Of a stretch of DNA of 64,000 nt, positions 8,202-17,389 are shown in pieces; position 1 is the stretch's first letter, and each line of letters starts with the position of its first letter. A model generated the notes under the pieces. That model had not been told where the DNA came from. It saw only the letters and a program-made list of their open reading frames with translations, and did no database searches. The stretch covers positions 930,001 to 994,000 of the forward strand of contig NZ_AP012547.1 of NCBI RefSeq assembly GCF_000828635.1, given 5' to 3'. This DNA comes from Sulfuritalea hydrogenivorans sk43H (GTDB lineage Bacteria; Pseudomonadota; Gammaproteobacteria; Burkholderiales; Rhodocyclaceae). A program made the position numbers and the translations under genes.

Positions 8202-8867
8202 ATGAAGAACCTAGCCCTGATCGCCAGTTTTGCCGCACTGCTGTCCGGATGCGTCACGACCACGCCGACGACGGCGATCCACCAGCCGATGAGCATTCGT
8301 CCGGAAGCACGCAACTATGCGCCGCCGAGCAATGGGGCCATTTTCAACATCGCCTCGGCACGTCCCCTGTTCGAGGACCGTCGTGCCCGTTTTGTCGGCG
8401 ACACCATCACCATCAACATCGCCGAAAAGGTTCAGGCGTCGAAGAAGTCCGAGAACAAGTCCACGCGCAGCCAGTCGGTCGATGTCAGCGTGCCGACCAT
8501 TGTCGGCCTGCCCTTCAAGGGGGCACAGGGAACGGCGCTGGCCGCGAGCGACAGCAACAACTTCAACGGCAAGGGCGAGAACACCTCGTCGAACGATTTC
8601 ACCGGAACGATTACCGTGACCGTGATCGAGGTATATCCGAACGGAAACCTGCTGGTATCCGGCGAAAAACAGATCGGACTCAAGGAAGGCGAGGAATTCA
8701 TTCGCTTCTCGGGGGTGATCAATCCGAACACGATCACCGCCGCCAATACCGTGACATCCACACAGGTGGCCGATGCGCGCATCGAGTACAAGGCGAACGG
8801 CTTTCTTGACTCGGCGCAGGTCATGGGATGGCTGGGGCGCTTTTTCCTGACTTTCATGCCGTTCTGA
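8202..8867 (+). CDS. flgH: FlgH, L-ring lipoprotein
   Basis: With the start at ATG 8202 (preceded by GGTGA) the protein has 221 residues; an in-frame ATG at 8190 would add four residues but has no ribosome-binding site. It has a lipoprotein signal peptide ending in the lipobox LLSGC. The mature part contains the FlgH landmarks: ARPLFEDRRARFVGDTITI, the NKSTRSQS stretch, NGNLLVSGEKQIGL, and C-terminal VADARIEYKANGFLDSAQ. FlgH forms the L ring, the outer-membrane bushing around the rod. It is followed by flgI after 10 bases. Confidence 0.94.
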   Translation: MKNLALIASFAALLSGCVTTTPTTAIHQPMSIRPEARNYAPPSNGAIFNIASARPLFEDRRARFVGDTITINIAEKVQASKKSENKSTRSQSVDVSVPTIVGLPFKGAQGTALAASDSNNFNGKGENTSSNDFTGTITVTVIEVYPNGNLLVSGEKQIGLKEGEEFIRFSGVINPNTITAANTVTSTQVADARIEYKANGFLDSAQVMGWLGRFFLTFMPF

Positions 8868-8877
8868 GGAGACTGAC

Positions 8878-9990
8878 ATGACGCGAATGGAAAAAAGTTT
8901 TCTGGCATTTCTCTGGATGCTTGCCGCGCTTCTGGTGGTGGATACCGCCCGTGCCGAACGGATCAAGGATCTCGCCTCGATCGCCGGCGTGCGCAACAAC
9001 CAGCTCGTTGGCTACGGCCTTGTGGTCGGGCTCGATGGCAGCGGCGACCAGACGACCCAGACGCCGTTTACCGTGCAGAGCATCATCAGCATGCTGTCGG
9101 CAATGGGAGTCAATCTGCCTCCCGGGCAGTCACTGCAACTGAAGAACGTGGCGGCCGTGATGGTGACCGCCAGCTTGCCGCCGTTCGCGCGCTCCGGCCA
9201 GCCCATTGACATCACGGTGTCGTCGATAGGCAACGCCAAGAGCCTGAAGGGCGGTACCCTGATCCTCACTCCCTTGAAGGGAGCCGACGGGCAGACCTAC
9301 GCCATGGCGCAGGGCAATGTCGTGGTGGTGGGCGCCGGGGCGTCGGGCGCCGGTTCCAAAACGACGGTCAATCATCTCTCGGTGGGCCGAGTCACCGGCG
9401 GCGCAACGGTCGAGCGTGAAGTGCCGATGCCGCTCGGGCAAGGCGAATTCGTCTATCTTGATCTGAACACCACCGATTTCGGTACTGCCCAGCTGATGGT
9501 CGAGGCAATCAACAAGACCACGCCGGGTGCGGCTACGGCGGCCGACGCACGCCAGATCCGGGTGCGTGCCCCGACCAATCCGGATGAGCGCGTATCGTTC
9601 ATCGGACGCATTGAGAATATTCAATTGACTCCGGCGAAAATGTCCGCCAAGGTCATCGTCAACAGCCGCACGGGATCGGTGGTCATGAATCAGTCGGTGT
9701 TGCTTGACAGCTGTGCGGTTGCACACGGCAATCTTTCCGTGTCGGTCAGCACCGACAATACCGTGAGCCAGCCGGGTGCGCTGTCCGGAGGCCAGACTGC
9801 CGGCGTGAGCAATGCCCAGATCGATATTAAGCAGGAAGGCGGGGCGATGATGAACATCAAGGCAGGCGCCAACCTGGCCGACATCGTCAAGGCGCTGAAC
9901 GCCCTGGGTGCCAATCCTCAGGACCTGATGGCCATTCTGCAGGCGATGAAGTCGGCAGGTGCCCTGCGCGCCGAACTGGAGGTCATCTGA
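8878..9990 (+). CDS. flgI: FlgI, P-ring protein
   Basis: This 370-residue protein carries a signal peptide probably cleaved after DTARA and then the highly conserved FlgI start ERIKDLASIAGVRNNQLVGY, with GYGLVVGLDGSGDQT, FSIISMLSAMGV-like and VKNVAAVMVTA-like blocks, and C-terminal NALGANPQDLMAILQAMKSA. FlgI assembles into the periplasmic P ring with the help of FlgA. The start at 8878 has a strong Shine-Dalgarno (GAGGAGACTGAC). It lies in the usual flgH-flgI-flgJ order. Confidence 0.95.
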   Translation: MTRMEKSFLAFLWMLAALLVVDTARAERIKDLASIAGVRNNQLVGYGLVVGLDGSGDQTTQTPFTVQSIISMLSAMGVNLPPGQSLQLKNVAAVMVTASLPPFARSGQPIDITVSSIGNAKSLKGGTLILTPLKGADGQTYAMAQGNVVVVGAGASGAGSKTTVNHLSVGRVTGGATVEREVPMPLGQGEFVYLDLNTTDFGTAQLMVEAINKTTPGAATAADARQIRVRAPTNPDERVSFIGRIENIQLTPAKMSAKVIVNSRTGSVVMNQSVLLDSCAVAHGNLSVSVSTDNTVSQPGALSGGQTAGVSNAQIDIKQEGGAMMNIKAGANLADIVKALNALGANPQDLMAILQAMKSAGALRAELEVI

Positions 9991-10067
9991 TCATTCGAGT
10001 CGGGAATATTTTGCCGCCCTGATCCAGCGAATGGCGATGCCTGCCTTCTGACATCCTTCCGTCAGCC

Positions 10068-11075
10068 ATGAGTGCCAGCGCAAATACCCCCGCCGCCGTC
10101 AACCCCAACGTCTTCGACGTCAACAGCCTTGCCGCATTGAAGCGGCAAGTGAAAGACGGCGACCCCAAGGCACTGAAGGCTGCCGCGCAGCAGTTCGAAG
10201 CGCTGTTCCTGCAAATGGTTTTGAAGTCGATGCGCGATGCCACGCCACGCGAAGGCTTGTTCGACAGCGAGCAGGCGCGCATGTACGAATCCCTGCTCGA
10301 TCAACAGATGGTCCAGGTATTGGGTGCCAGGAGCGGCGGTACCGGCTTGGCGGCGATGATCGAGAAGCAGTTGTTGCGACAGAATCCGGAACCGCAGCCG
10401 CTCGATGGCCCCGTGCCCTTGTTGCCGGCAACCCCGGCTTACCGCTTGCCGCGCGAGGGAATGATTCCCTTGTTGCGCGAAGGACTTCGGGCACCGCTGC
10501 CGCTGCATGACATGCAGCGGAATCCTGCGCTCGACTCGCGGACGTCTCCGCTTTCCTCCCTGGTCGTTGATCCGGCGGGCATCGGCGATGGCGTCAGTCC
10601 GTCGGCCGCCGTTCGTGAATTCGCCACCCGGCTATGGCCGGCGGCGACCGAGGCCAGTCGGGCGACGGGCATTCCTGCCCATTTCATGGTGGCTCAAGCG
10701 GCGCTGGAGACCGGCTGGGGCAGATCCGAACCGCGCCGTGCCGATGGCAGTCAGAGCTTCAATGTGTTCGGCATCAAGGCCGGCCGCAACTGGCAGGGGC
10801 CGGTGGCCGAGGCGACGACCACGGAATACGTGGATGGAGTCGCGCAGAAGCAGGTCGAGCGTTTCCGTGCCTATGGTTCTTACGCGGAAGCGTTTCGCGA
10901 CTATGCCGGCCTGCTGGCCGGTAACTCGCGCTACGCCGGTGTGCTCGGCACGCAGGATGCAGCCAGTTTTGCGCGCGGACTGCAGCGTGCCGGTTATGCC
11001 ACCGATCCGATGTACGCCGCCAAGCTTGAACGAATCATCGGCGGATCGACGCTGAGACAGGCCCTCGCTGCCTGA
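10068..11075 (+). CDS. flgJ: FlgJ, rod assembly factor with peptidoglycan hydrolase domain
   Basis: This 335-residue protein is bifunctional. Residues about 20-110 form the rod-cap domain (KALKAAAQQFEALFLQMVLK, then EQARMYESLLDQQM). Residues about 180-330 form a glucosaminidase-type domain with FMVAQAALETGWGRSEPR, in which the Glu of ALETGWG is the expected catalytic residue, and FNVFGIKAGRNWQG. FlgJ caps the rod and opens the peptidoglycan layer for it. The single-gene fusion of both domains is usual in beta- and gammaproteobacteria. Confidence 0.93.
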   Translation: MSASANTPAAVNPNVFDVNSLAALKRQVKDGDPKALKAAAQQFEALFLQMVLKSMRDATPREGLFDSEQARMYESLLDQQMVQVLGARSGGTGLAAMIEKQLLRQNPEPQPLDGPVPLLPATPAYRLPREGMIPLLREGLRAPLPLHDMQRNPALDSRTSPLSSLVVDPAGIGDGVSPSAAVREFATRLWPAATEASRATGIPAHFMVAQAALETGWGRSEPRRADGSQSFNVFGIKAGRNWQGPVAEATTTEYVDGVAQKQVERFRAYGSYAEAFRDYAGLLAGNSRYAGVLGTQDAASFARGLQRAGYATDPMYAAKLERIIGGSTLRQALAA

Positions 11076-11098
11076 TACAGCGGCACGGCTGTTTGCGG

Positions 11099-11114
11099 TG
11101 GCACGCGGATTGCT
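11099..11114 (+). promoter_or_regulatory. Sigma-54 promoter of flgKL
   Basis: TGGCACGCGGATTGCT is a perfect match to TGGCACG-N4-TTGCW, with the -24 GG and -12 GC correctly spaced. It lies in the flgJ-flgK gap, 67 bases before the flgK ATG. It gives the hook-filament junction genes their own activator-dependent transcript. Confidence 0.9.
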
Positions 11115-11139
11115 CTAACTCGTGTGAAGGCTTAACTCA

Positions 11140-11154
11140 CGGCAAGTTTTGCCG
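11140..11154. promoter_or_regulatory. Palindrome CGGCAA-GTT-TTGCCG downstream of the flgK promoter
   Basis: This is identical, centre included, to the palindrome at 2011-2025. It starts 26 bases after the -12 box, so it lies in the transcribed leader of flgK. Downstream enhancer sites are known for the Vibrio flagellar activator FlrC, which is homologous to FleR. I therefore propose it as a FleR site; a leader hairpin is the alternative. Confidence 0.5.
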
Positions 11155-11181
11155 TTATTTAGCCCAATCCACGGAGCAATC

Positions 11182-13143
11182 ATGAGCATTTTCAGTGTTG
11201 GCGTCAGCGGCCTCAATGCCGCGCAGGCTGGAATCCTTACCGCCAGCCACAATATCTCGAACGCGTCGACTCCCGGCTTCAGCCGGCAGGAGACCGTTCA
11301 AGGCACCAATATTCCGATGCTCACCGGCTCGGGCTTTCAGGGGCAGGGCACCCATGTCGTCACGGTAAAGCGGATCTACGACGAATTTCTCGGTCGCCAG
11401 GTGCTCAGCGCCGAGGCTTCGGCCAGCGAGATGGACAGCTATCTGGCGCAGATCAAGCAGATCGACAACCTGCTGGCCGATCCCAATGCCGGCCTGTCTC
11501 CGGCGCTCGCTGCATTTTTCAAGGGTGTGCAGGATGTCGCGGCCAACCCGGCATCGATCCCCAGCCGCCAGTCGATGCTGTCCGCTGCGCAGTCACTGGT
11601 AGCGCGGTTCCAGTCGATCGATCAGCGCATGACCGAGATTCGCGACGGCACCAATTCCCAGATCATGGGCCAGGTGACGGCGATCAATACCTACTCCGCG
11701 CAGATTGCCGATATCAATCAACGAATCATTCTGGCGCAGGCCGGCAACCAGACTCAGGCACCGAACGACTTGCTGGACCAGCGCGATCAGATGCTCAAGG
11801 ATTTGAACAAGCTGATCCGGGTCAGCACGCTGACCCAGGGCGATGGCAGTTTCAATGTGTTCATCGGCAACGGTCAGCCCCTGGTGGTCGGGACCCAGTC
11901 GTATCAACTGCAGGCAGTGGCTTCGCGGGATGATCCCGAACGCATTGTCGTCGCCATGAAAGGTGTCGGCGGCACGACGCTGACCTTGCCCGATTCGCAG
12001 ATTACCGGCGGCACCCTTGGCGGTCTGGTAGCCTTTCGCAGCCAGTCGCTGGACGCGGCGCAGAATGCCATGGGCCGCCTGGCGCTGAGCCTGGCGCAGA
12101 ATTTCAACGACCAGCACCATTTGGGCATGGATCTTACGGGGGCACTGGGTGTCGACTTCTTCAATCTGTCGAACGCGGTGCCCACCGTGCGGGCGAACGG
12201 CGGCAACAGCGGCAGTACGCTCGTGACCGGCATGCCGACGGTGACGATCGACAGCCAGAACATCGACGAACTGACTGTCAGCGACTATACGCTCACCACC
12301 GACGGCACGAATTTCACCTTGACTCGCCTGTCGGACAATGTGACGACGGCGATCACTACCGTCCCGCAACTGGTCGATGGCATGTCGATCAATACGTCTA
12401 CCTGGACGTCACTGGTGGCGGGAGACAAGTTCCTGATCCAGCCGACGCGTGTCGGCGCACGCAACATCGCCGTCGGTTTCTCGGACGCCCGGATGATTGC
12501 GGCGGCAGCCCCCGTTCGCACCTCGGCGGCTCTGGCGAATACGGGAACCGCTAGCATCAACTCGGGGACGGTGGTAGCGCCGCCGCCGCCGAATCCGGCC
12601 TTGCAGAACAAGGTGACGATCACGTTCACCAGTGCCACGACGTATGACGTGCTCGATGTAACCACCGCCACCACGCTGGCAACGGGTGTGGTCTATCCTG
12701 ATCCCTTGCCGGCCACGGGAGGCGTCGTCACCTACAACGGCTGGACGGCACAGATCACCGGCAATCCGGCGACAGGCGACGTGTTCACCGTGGAAACCAA
12801 TGCAAACGGAGTAGCCGACAACCGCAACGCCATGCTGCTCGGGGCGCTGCAAACCGCTGCGACCATGCTTGGTTCGGCATCCGGTCCGACCGCATCCTAT
12901 CAGTCGGCCTATTCGCAGATTGTCAGCGAGGTGGGCAGCAAGACGAACGAGGTGACATCGATCGGAGCCTCGCAGCAGTCGCTCGTCGACCATGCCACTG
13001 AATCCCTGCAGCAGCTCGCTGGCGTCAATCTGGACGAGGAGGCCGCCAATCTGCTGCGTTACCAGCAGGCCTATCAGGCGTCGGCCAAGATTTTCGAGAT
13101 TGCGTCAAAGATATTCGACGAAATCATTGCTCTGGGCAGATAA
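11182..13143 (+). CDS. flgK: FlgK, hook-filament junction protein 1
   Basis: I choose ATG 11182 (Shine-Dalgarno CGGAG) over an upstream TTG; the product then has 653 residues and begins MSIFSVGVSGLNAAQAGI as FlgK does. Further landmarks are ASHNISNASTPGFSRQE, LLADPNAGLSPALAAFF with VAANPASIPSRQ, and the C-terminal NLDEEAANLLRYQQAYQASA. FlgK is the first junction protein between hook and filament and is a FlgN client. At 653 residues it is longer than the enterobacterial protein (about 550), with extra sequence in the surface-exposed middle. Confidence 0.95.
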   Translation: MSIFSVGVSGLNAAQAGILTASHNISNASTPGFSRQETVQGTNIPMLTGSGFQGQGTHVVTVKRIYDEFLGRQVLSAEASASEMDSYLAQIKQIDNLLADPNAGLSPALAAFFKGVQDVAANPASIPSRQSMLSAAQSLVARFQSIDQRMTEIRDGTNSQIMGQVTAINTYSAQIADINQRIILAQAGNQTQAPNDLLDQRDQMLKDLNKLIRVSTLTQGDGSFNVFIGNGQPLVVGTQSYQLQAVASRDDPERIVVAMKGVGGTTLTLPDSQITGGTLGGLVAFRSQSLDAAQNAMGRLALSLAQNFNDQHHLGMDLTGALGVDFFNLSNAVPTVRANGGNSGSTLVTGMPTVTIDSQNIDELTVSDYTLTTDGTNFTLTRLSDNVTTAITTVPQLVDGMSINTSTWTSLVAGDKFLIQPTRVGARNIAVGFSDARMIAAAAPVRTSAALANTGTASINSGTVVAPPPPNPALQNKVTITFTSATTYDVLDVTTATTLATGVVYPDPLPATGGVVTYNGWTAQITGNPATGDVFTVETNANGVADNRNAMLLGALQTAATMLGSASGPTASYQSAYSQIVSEVGSKTNEVTSIGASQQSLVDHATESLQQLAGVNLDEEAANLLRYQQAYQASAKIFEIASKIFDEIIALGR

Positions 13144-13175
13144 GTCCGGAACGGTACGGACAAGAAAGGCGCGCT

Positions 13176-14510
13176 ATGCGAATCAGTACGGGAATGATCT
13201 TTGATGCGGGTGTGAGCACCATCAACAAGCAGACTGCGTCCCTGTTGCATTTGCAGCAGCAGGTTGCCAGTGGCCGCCGCATTCTCTCGCCCAGCGATGA
13301 TCCGGTGGCGGCTGCGCGCGCACTGGAAGTTACGCAGTCACAGGACATCTCGGCGCAGTTCAAACTCAATCACAACAATGCCAATTCAGCCCTTGGCCTG
13401 GAAGAGGCCCAACTGACCGGCGCCACCGATCTTCTGGCGCGAGTGCGGGAACTCGCCGTGCAGGCCGGCAATACCAGCTTGTCCAGCAGCGATCGACTTG
13501 CTCTCACCGCGGAACTCCGGCTGCGCTTCGAGGAGCTTACGGGAATCGCCAATGCCACCGATGGCGGCGGCCAGTACCTGTTTTCCGGATTCATGGGCTC
13601 GACCAAGCCATTCGGCGGTACGGTCGAAAGCGTCTTGTCCGGGAATGAAATGGTGTATCAGGGCGACGATGGACAGCGGAAACTGCAGGTATCTCCCACC
13701 CGGTTTCTCGAGGTCAGCGATTCCGGCAACGATGTCTTCAAGCGCATCAGGAACGGCAACGGCTACTTCGTCACCAACTATGCCGCGACCAATACCGGCA
13801 CCGGCATCGTCGATGCCGGCAGCATTACCGACCCTGCGACGTGGAATGCCTTGCCGACAAAGAACTTCAGCATCAAGTTCAGCATCGACAATACCGTGGT
13901 GCCGCCTGTTACCTACTACGACATCGTGGATACCGATCCTGCCAGCCCGGGCAACGGCAATTCGCTGCTGACTGGCGCGCCGCCCGTGCTGCCGCCAACC
14001 ACGCTGACCGGTCAGCGGGTATATCAAAGCGGTCAGCCGATTGTCTTGAAGAACCAGGGTGCCGAGCCGGCGTTTGACTTGGGCGGCAGCGTCCTGGTTG
14101 CGGGCGATCCGGCATCCGGCGACAGTTTCAGCATCGCGCCGAGTTCGTCACAGAGCGTTTTCGCCACCATCGGCAAGCTGATCGGCGCCATGGAGTCGGC
14201 GAATGCGGGAGCGAGCGGCGCCATGGCAAAGCTGTCCAACGATATCGGATTCGCCCTGACCAATCTCGATCAGGCCACCGACAATATTTTGCGGGTTCGC
14301 GCACAGATCGGCGCGCGCATGGGGGAAATCGATTCCCTTTCCAGCGTCAATGAGGACCTGAGCCTGCAATATCAGCAGACCCTGTCGCAACTGCAGGACC
14401 TCGACTACGCCAAGGCAATCTCGGATCTCACGCGCAAGCAGACCGATTTGCAGGCGGCGCAGCAGTCCTTCGTCAGAATGTCGCAGCTTTCGCTGTTCAA
14501 CTATCTATGA
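13176..14510 (+). CDS. flgL: FlgL, hook-filament junction protein 3
   Basis: The 444-residue protein has flagellin-like ends: MRISTGMIFDAGVSTINKQT, then QQQVASGRRILSPSDDPVAA, and C-terminal helices with IGARMGEIDSLSSVNEDLSL and YAKAISDLTRKQTDLQAAQQ. FlgL joins FlgK to the first flagellin ring and is carried by FlgN. It is longer than the roughly 317 residues of Salmonella FlgL because of an insertion in the variable middle (about residues 190-310). Its TGA stop overlaps the ATG of the following lipoprotein gene. Confidence 0.94.
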   Translation: MRISTGMIFDAGVSTINKQTASLLHLQQQVASGRRILSPSDDPVAAARALEVTQSQDISAQFKLNHNNANSALGLEEAQLTGATDLLARVRELAVQAGNTSLSSSDRLALTAELRLRFEELTGIANATDGGGQYLFSGFMGSTKPFGGTVESVLSGNEMVYQGDDGQRKLQVSPTRFLEVSDSGNDVFKRIRNGNGYFVTNYAATNTGTGIVDAGSITDPATWNALPTKNFSIKFSIDNTVVPPVTYYDIVDTDPASPGNGNSLLTGAPPVLPPTTLTGQRVYQSGQPIVLKNQGAEPAFDLGGSVLVAGDPASGDSFSIAPSSSQSVFATIGKLIGAMESANAGASGAMAKLSNDIGFALTNLDQATDNILRVRAQIGARMGEIDSLSSVNEDLSLQYQQTLSQLQDLDYAKAISDLTRKQTDLQAAQQSFVRMSQLSLFNYL

Positions 14511-15049
14511 CGCCGTATCGCCAGCGCCGACTCTTGCTTGTCTCCCTGCTGTCCTGTGGGTTGGCGGGTTGCGCCATCATGGATTATCCAGGACCGACCA
14601 GTCTCGGCGGCACTTTGCCCGCACAGGGGCCGATCATTCCGGAAACCACGCTGAATGTCACAAACTCGCTTCAGATATCGCTCGAGAAACTGGTTTTCTG
14701 GGGTGCATACGCCGGTGCCGCCTACCTGATTCTCGATCCGCTGGCGCCCAACTGGGACATCGAGCAGGCCGCTTTCCCGGATGGCCACTACCATTTTTCG
14801 CTGAAAATGAAACGCTTCTACGCCGGAGGCGCCGGCGAATCGCGCGTGGTGTTCCATCAGCGAGCGAAGGAACTGATGCGGCGGGGCGGATATGACGGCT
14901 ATCAGGTGCTGGAGTATTCGGAAGGCATGGAGTCTTCGGTGCTGGGTTCGCAGCGTGTGTCACAGGGCGTCATTCGCTTGACCCGAAGCGAAGCCGCAGC
15001 GAAGGCCGGCAACGCCGCGAACGACGCCAAGCGCAACGGCCGCAACTGA
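14507..15049 (+). CDS. Small lipoprotein of unknown function, coupled to flgL
   Basis: The 180-residue product has an N-terminal hydrophobic segment and a lipobox LAGC at about residues 19-22, so it should be a lipoprotein. The rest holds one hydrophobic stretch (LVFWGAYAGAAYLIL), a FPDGHYHFSLKMKRFYAGG segment and a charged tail rich in Ala, Asn, Lys and Arg. I do not recognise the family. Its ATG overlaps the flgL stop (ATGA), which implies translational coupling and a link to flagella, but nothing shows its role. The first codons coincide with an inverted copy of the 22-bp repeat, so this N-terminus may be recent. Confidence 0.7.
   Translation: MTPYRQRRLLLVSLLSCGLAGCAIMDYPGPTSLGGTLPAQGPIIPETTLNVTNSLQISLEKLVFWGAYAGAAYLILDPLAPNWDIEQAAFPDGHYHFSLKMKRFYAGGAGESRVVFHQRAKELMRRGGYDGYQVLEYSEGMESSVLGSQRVSQGVIRLTRSEAAAKAGNAANDAKRNGRN
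14511..14532 (-). repeat. Interspersed 22-bp repeat, copy 3 (inverted)
   Basis: CGCCGTATCGCCAGCGCCGA followed by CT is the exact reverse complement of the first 22 bases of the repeats at 5094-5116 and 60201-60223. It begins directly after the flgL stop codon and forms codons 2-9 of the lipoprotein gene, adding Arg residues to its signal peptide. Confidence 0.7.
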
Positions 15050-15058
15050 ACCGAGGGG

Positions 15059-15853
15059 CTACTGGACCGGATTGCCGGCGGCCCGCATGACCATCCCCAT
15101 TGCCTGAAAGCCTTTGCTGAAGAGGCCCTCCATGGCTGCCCCGATATACGGCAGCGACAGCATCAGGACCAGGAATCCCAGTGCCAGCGTGACGGGAAAG
15201 CCGACCGCGAACAGATTCAACTGCTGGGCGATCCGCGCCAGTACGCCCAGGGCAATGTTGGCGATCAGCAGCGCGGTGATCAGGGGCAGCGCCAGCAGCA
15301 ACCCCGTCGCAAACAGCGTTGCCGACCAGGCCAGCAGCGATGAAAAGGCACCTGCATGGATTTGAGTCGTGCTCACCGGCAGCAGCGTGAAGCTTTCCGC
15401 GAGCACGCTCAGCGACAGCAAATGGCCATTCAGACTGAGGAATATCAGCGCGGTCAGCAGTCCGAGAAATTCGGCAATGACCGGCGTCTGTCCGCCACTG
15501 TCCGGGTCGAAGAAGGTGGCGAAGCCCAGGCCCATCTGCAGGCCGATGAGCTCGCCGGCGACATCGACCGCTGCAAAGGTGATGCGCAGCGTGAAGCCGA
15601 GAAGAACTCCAATCAGGATTTGTTGCCCCAGAACGACCAGGCCAATCCAGGAGCCCGCGGGAATTGCCGGTGGTGGCGGCAGAGCTGGCGCCACGGCCAG
15701 GGTAATTGCAAGACCTGCAATCAGGCGTATCCGCGCGGGCAGCGCGGCATTGCTGAAGACGGGAGCGGAGGCCAGCAGGCCGAGAATTCGCGACAGCGGG
15801 AAAACGAACAGGGCAAGCCAGGTGTCGAGCTGTGCCGAACTGATCGAAATCAT
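15059..15853 (-). CDS. fliR: FliR, flagellar export gate membrane protein
   Basis: The 264-residue protein is hydrophobic, with about six membrane segments. It has the FliR landmarks: N-terminal WLALFVFPLSRILGLLASAP, a central LGLLLGF-like stretch reading IGVLLGFTLRITFAAVDVAG, and LNLFAVGFPVTLALGFLVL. FliR joins FliP and FliQ in the helical export gate at the centre of the MS ring. It is the last gene of the minus-strand fliF-to-fliR run and converges with the lipoprotein gene. Confidence 0.94.
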   Translation of the reverse strand: MISISSAQLDTWLALFVFPLSRILGLLASAPVFSNAALPARIRLIAGLAITLAVAPALPPPPAIPAGSWIGLVVLGQQILIGVLLGFTLRITFAAVDVAGELIGLQMGLGFATFFDPDSGGQTPVIAEFLGLLTALIFLSLNGHLLSLSVLAESFTLLPVSTTQIHAGAFSSLLAWSATLFATGLLLALPLITALLIANIALGVLARIAQQLNLFAVGFPVTLALGFLVLMLSLPYIGAAMEGLFSKGFQAMGMVMRAAGNPVQ

Positions 15854-15865
15854 GCTCAGCCCCGG

Positions 15866-16135
15866 TCAGCCGATCATGCTGGGAATGGCTTCGTAGAGGC
15901 GGCGCATGTAGTCGGTCATGATGGTAATCATCCATGGTCCGGCGACGATCATGGTAATGAATATGGCTACCAGCTTGGGCACGAATGAGAGCGTGGCTTC
16001 GTTGATCTGTGTCGCCGCCTGAAAAATGCTGACAATCAGGCCGGTGATCAGCGCCGCCAGGAACAGCGGAGCGGAGATCATCAGCGTGATTTCGAGTGCG
16101 TTGCGACCGATCTCGACGACAGTGGTGGGAGTCAT
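15866..16135 (-). CDS. fliQ: FliQ, flagellar export gate membrane protein
   Basis: The 89-residue, two-helix membrane protein matches FliQ throughout: MTPTTVVEIGRNALEITLMI, IFQAATQINEATLSFVPKLV, and the end MRRLYEAIPSMIG. It is one of the small subunits of the FliPQR gate. It lies between fliP (9-base gap) and fliR (12-base gap), the standard order. Confidence 0.95.
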   Translation of the reverse strand: MTPTTVVEIGRNALEITLMISAPLFLAALITGLIVSIFQAATQINEATLSFVPKLVAIFITMIVAGPWMITIMTDYMRRLYEAIPSMIG

Positions 16136-16144
16136 GGCGTGCTT

Positions 16145-16876
16145 CTACCCGAAACTCAGCACCAGCGAGCCGATCAACAGGTTCCAGCCGTCGACCAGCA
16201 CAAACAGCATGATTTTGAAGGGCAGCGAAACGATGACCGGAGACATCATCATCATGCCCATCGACATGAGCACGGAGGCGACCACCATGTCGATGATCAG
16301 AAATGGAATGAACACGATGAAGCCGATCTGGAATGCGGTCTTGAGTTCGGAGGTGACAAACGCCGGAATCAGCACGCGCATCGGTATGTCATCTGCCTTG
16401 GCGGGAGCGGTCAGCTTGGCGACTTTGGTGAATGTCGCCAGATCGGCCTCGCGCACCTGTTTGAGCATGAAGGTGCGCAAGGGCACGGCGCCTTTTTCCA
16501 GCGCGGCCTGCAGGCTGATCTTGTTCTCCGACAGCGGCAGATAGGCATCGATGTAAATGCGTTCGGTGACGGGCGCCATGATGAAGAAGGTCAGAAACAG
16601 GGCCAGTCCGACAATGACCTGATTGGGGGGGGACGTCTGGGTGCCCAGTGCGTGGCGCAGCAGCGACAGCACGATGATGATGCGTGTAAAGCTGGTCATC
16701 ATCAACAGCATTGCCGGCAGAAAGGTAAGGCCGGTCAGCAGCAACAGGGTCTGGATGGAGAGCGACCATTGCGTGCCGCCGCCGGCAGCCGGGCTGCTGG
16801 TGATTGCAGGCAATACCTGAGCGTCGGCGAATAGTGGCGTCAGCAACAGGACGCAGGCCAGGAGTCTCGCCAGCAT
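16145..16876 (-). CDS. fliP: FliP, flagellar export gate membrane protein
   Basis: This 243-residue protein has a cleavable signal peptide, as is usual for FliP, and four membrane segments. Conserved blocks include [59 protein letters not shown] and [18 protein letters not shown]. FliP forms the pentameric core of the export gate. It is followed by fliQ and preceded by fliO, 3 bases away. Confidence 0.96.
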   Translation of the reverse strand: MLARLLACVLLLTPLFADAQVLPAITSSPAAGGGTQWSLSIQTLLLLTGLTFLPAMLLMMTSFTRIIIVLSLLRHALGTQTSPPNQVIVGLALFLTFFIMAPVTERIYIDAYLPLSENKISLQAALEKGAVPLRTFMLKQVREADLATFTKVAKLTAPAKADDIPMRVLIPAFVTSELKTAFQIGFIVFIPFLIIDMVVASVLMSMGMMMMSPVIVSLPFKIMLFVLVDGWNLLIGSLVLSFG

Positions 16877-16879
16877 TGC

Positions 16880-17299
16880 CTAGCGCCTCTGCGTCAGCTT
16901 GCGCAGCCAGTCGGGAAACCCTTCGCCGGATGAAGGGCCGACACCGGGGGCTTGGGCGGCGATGGCCTGGCGGGGCACTTCGGCGAGGGCGGAAACGCGG
17001 CCCGGCGCGACTCCGAGCACCAGCCATGTGCTGCCGACTTCAACGATCACGACGCGTTCACGCGTGCCCACGGCAGTACCGGCAACGACGCGCAACAGGC
17101 CCGCATTTTCGCCGCGCTGGGCAACCAGTTTTTTCAACACCCACAGGCTGCCGATCATCAGCGCCAGGACGACGGCCAAGCCGAAAAAAAGCTGCCACAG
17201 GCTGCCGCCGAGATCGGTCGCGGGCGCTCCCTGGGCGGATTGCGCCGAGGCCTCTGCCATGGCAAAAAACAGCAACGGGGTAAGGATGAAACGAACCAT
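16880..17299 (-). CDS. fliO: FliO, FliP assembly factor
   Basis: The 139-residue protein has an N-terminal signal or anchor segment, then a membrane helix (LWQLFFGLAVVLALMIGSLW) and a small cytoplasmic domain with VGTRERVVIVEVGSTWLVLG. This is the FliO pattern; it helps FliP fold and oligomerise. The family is poorly conserved, so the call rests partly on its place between fliN and fliP. A 90-base gap separates it from fliN and holds a possible hairpin. Confidence 0.88.
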   Translation of the reverse strand: MVRFILTPLLFFAMAEASAQSAQGAPATDLGGSLWQLFFGLAVVLALMIGSLWVLKKLVAQRGENAGLLRVVAGTAVGTRERVVIVEVGSTWLVLGVAPGRVSALAEVPRQAIAAQAPGVGPSSGEGFPDWLRKLTQRR

Positions 17300-17352
17300 G
17301 CTCGCAACCGGGGTGACCTTGTAGGGCGCGAGCTTAGGCTTTCGTCGTCGGC

Positions 17353-17376
17353 AAAAAACCCCAAAGTAGAGGGGGG
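17353..17376 (-). terminator. Possible weak hairpin-T6 attenuator between fliN and fliO
   Basis: On the minus strand CCCC, an 8-9 base loop and GGGG are followed by six T residues. The stem is only 4-5 bp, so this would be a weak intrinsic terminator or pause site inside the fli operon. It is reported because it lies in the widest gap of the fliF-fliR run. Confidence 0.25.
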
Positions 17377-17389
17377 AAGCCTCGACTTA

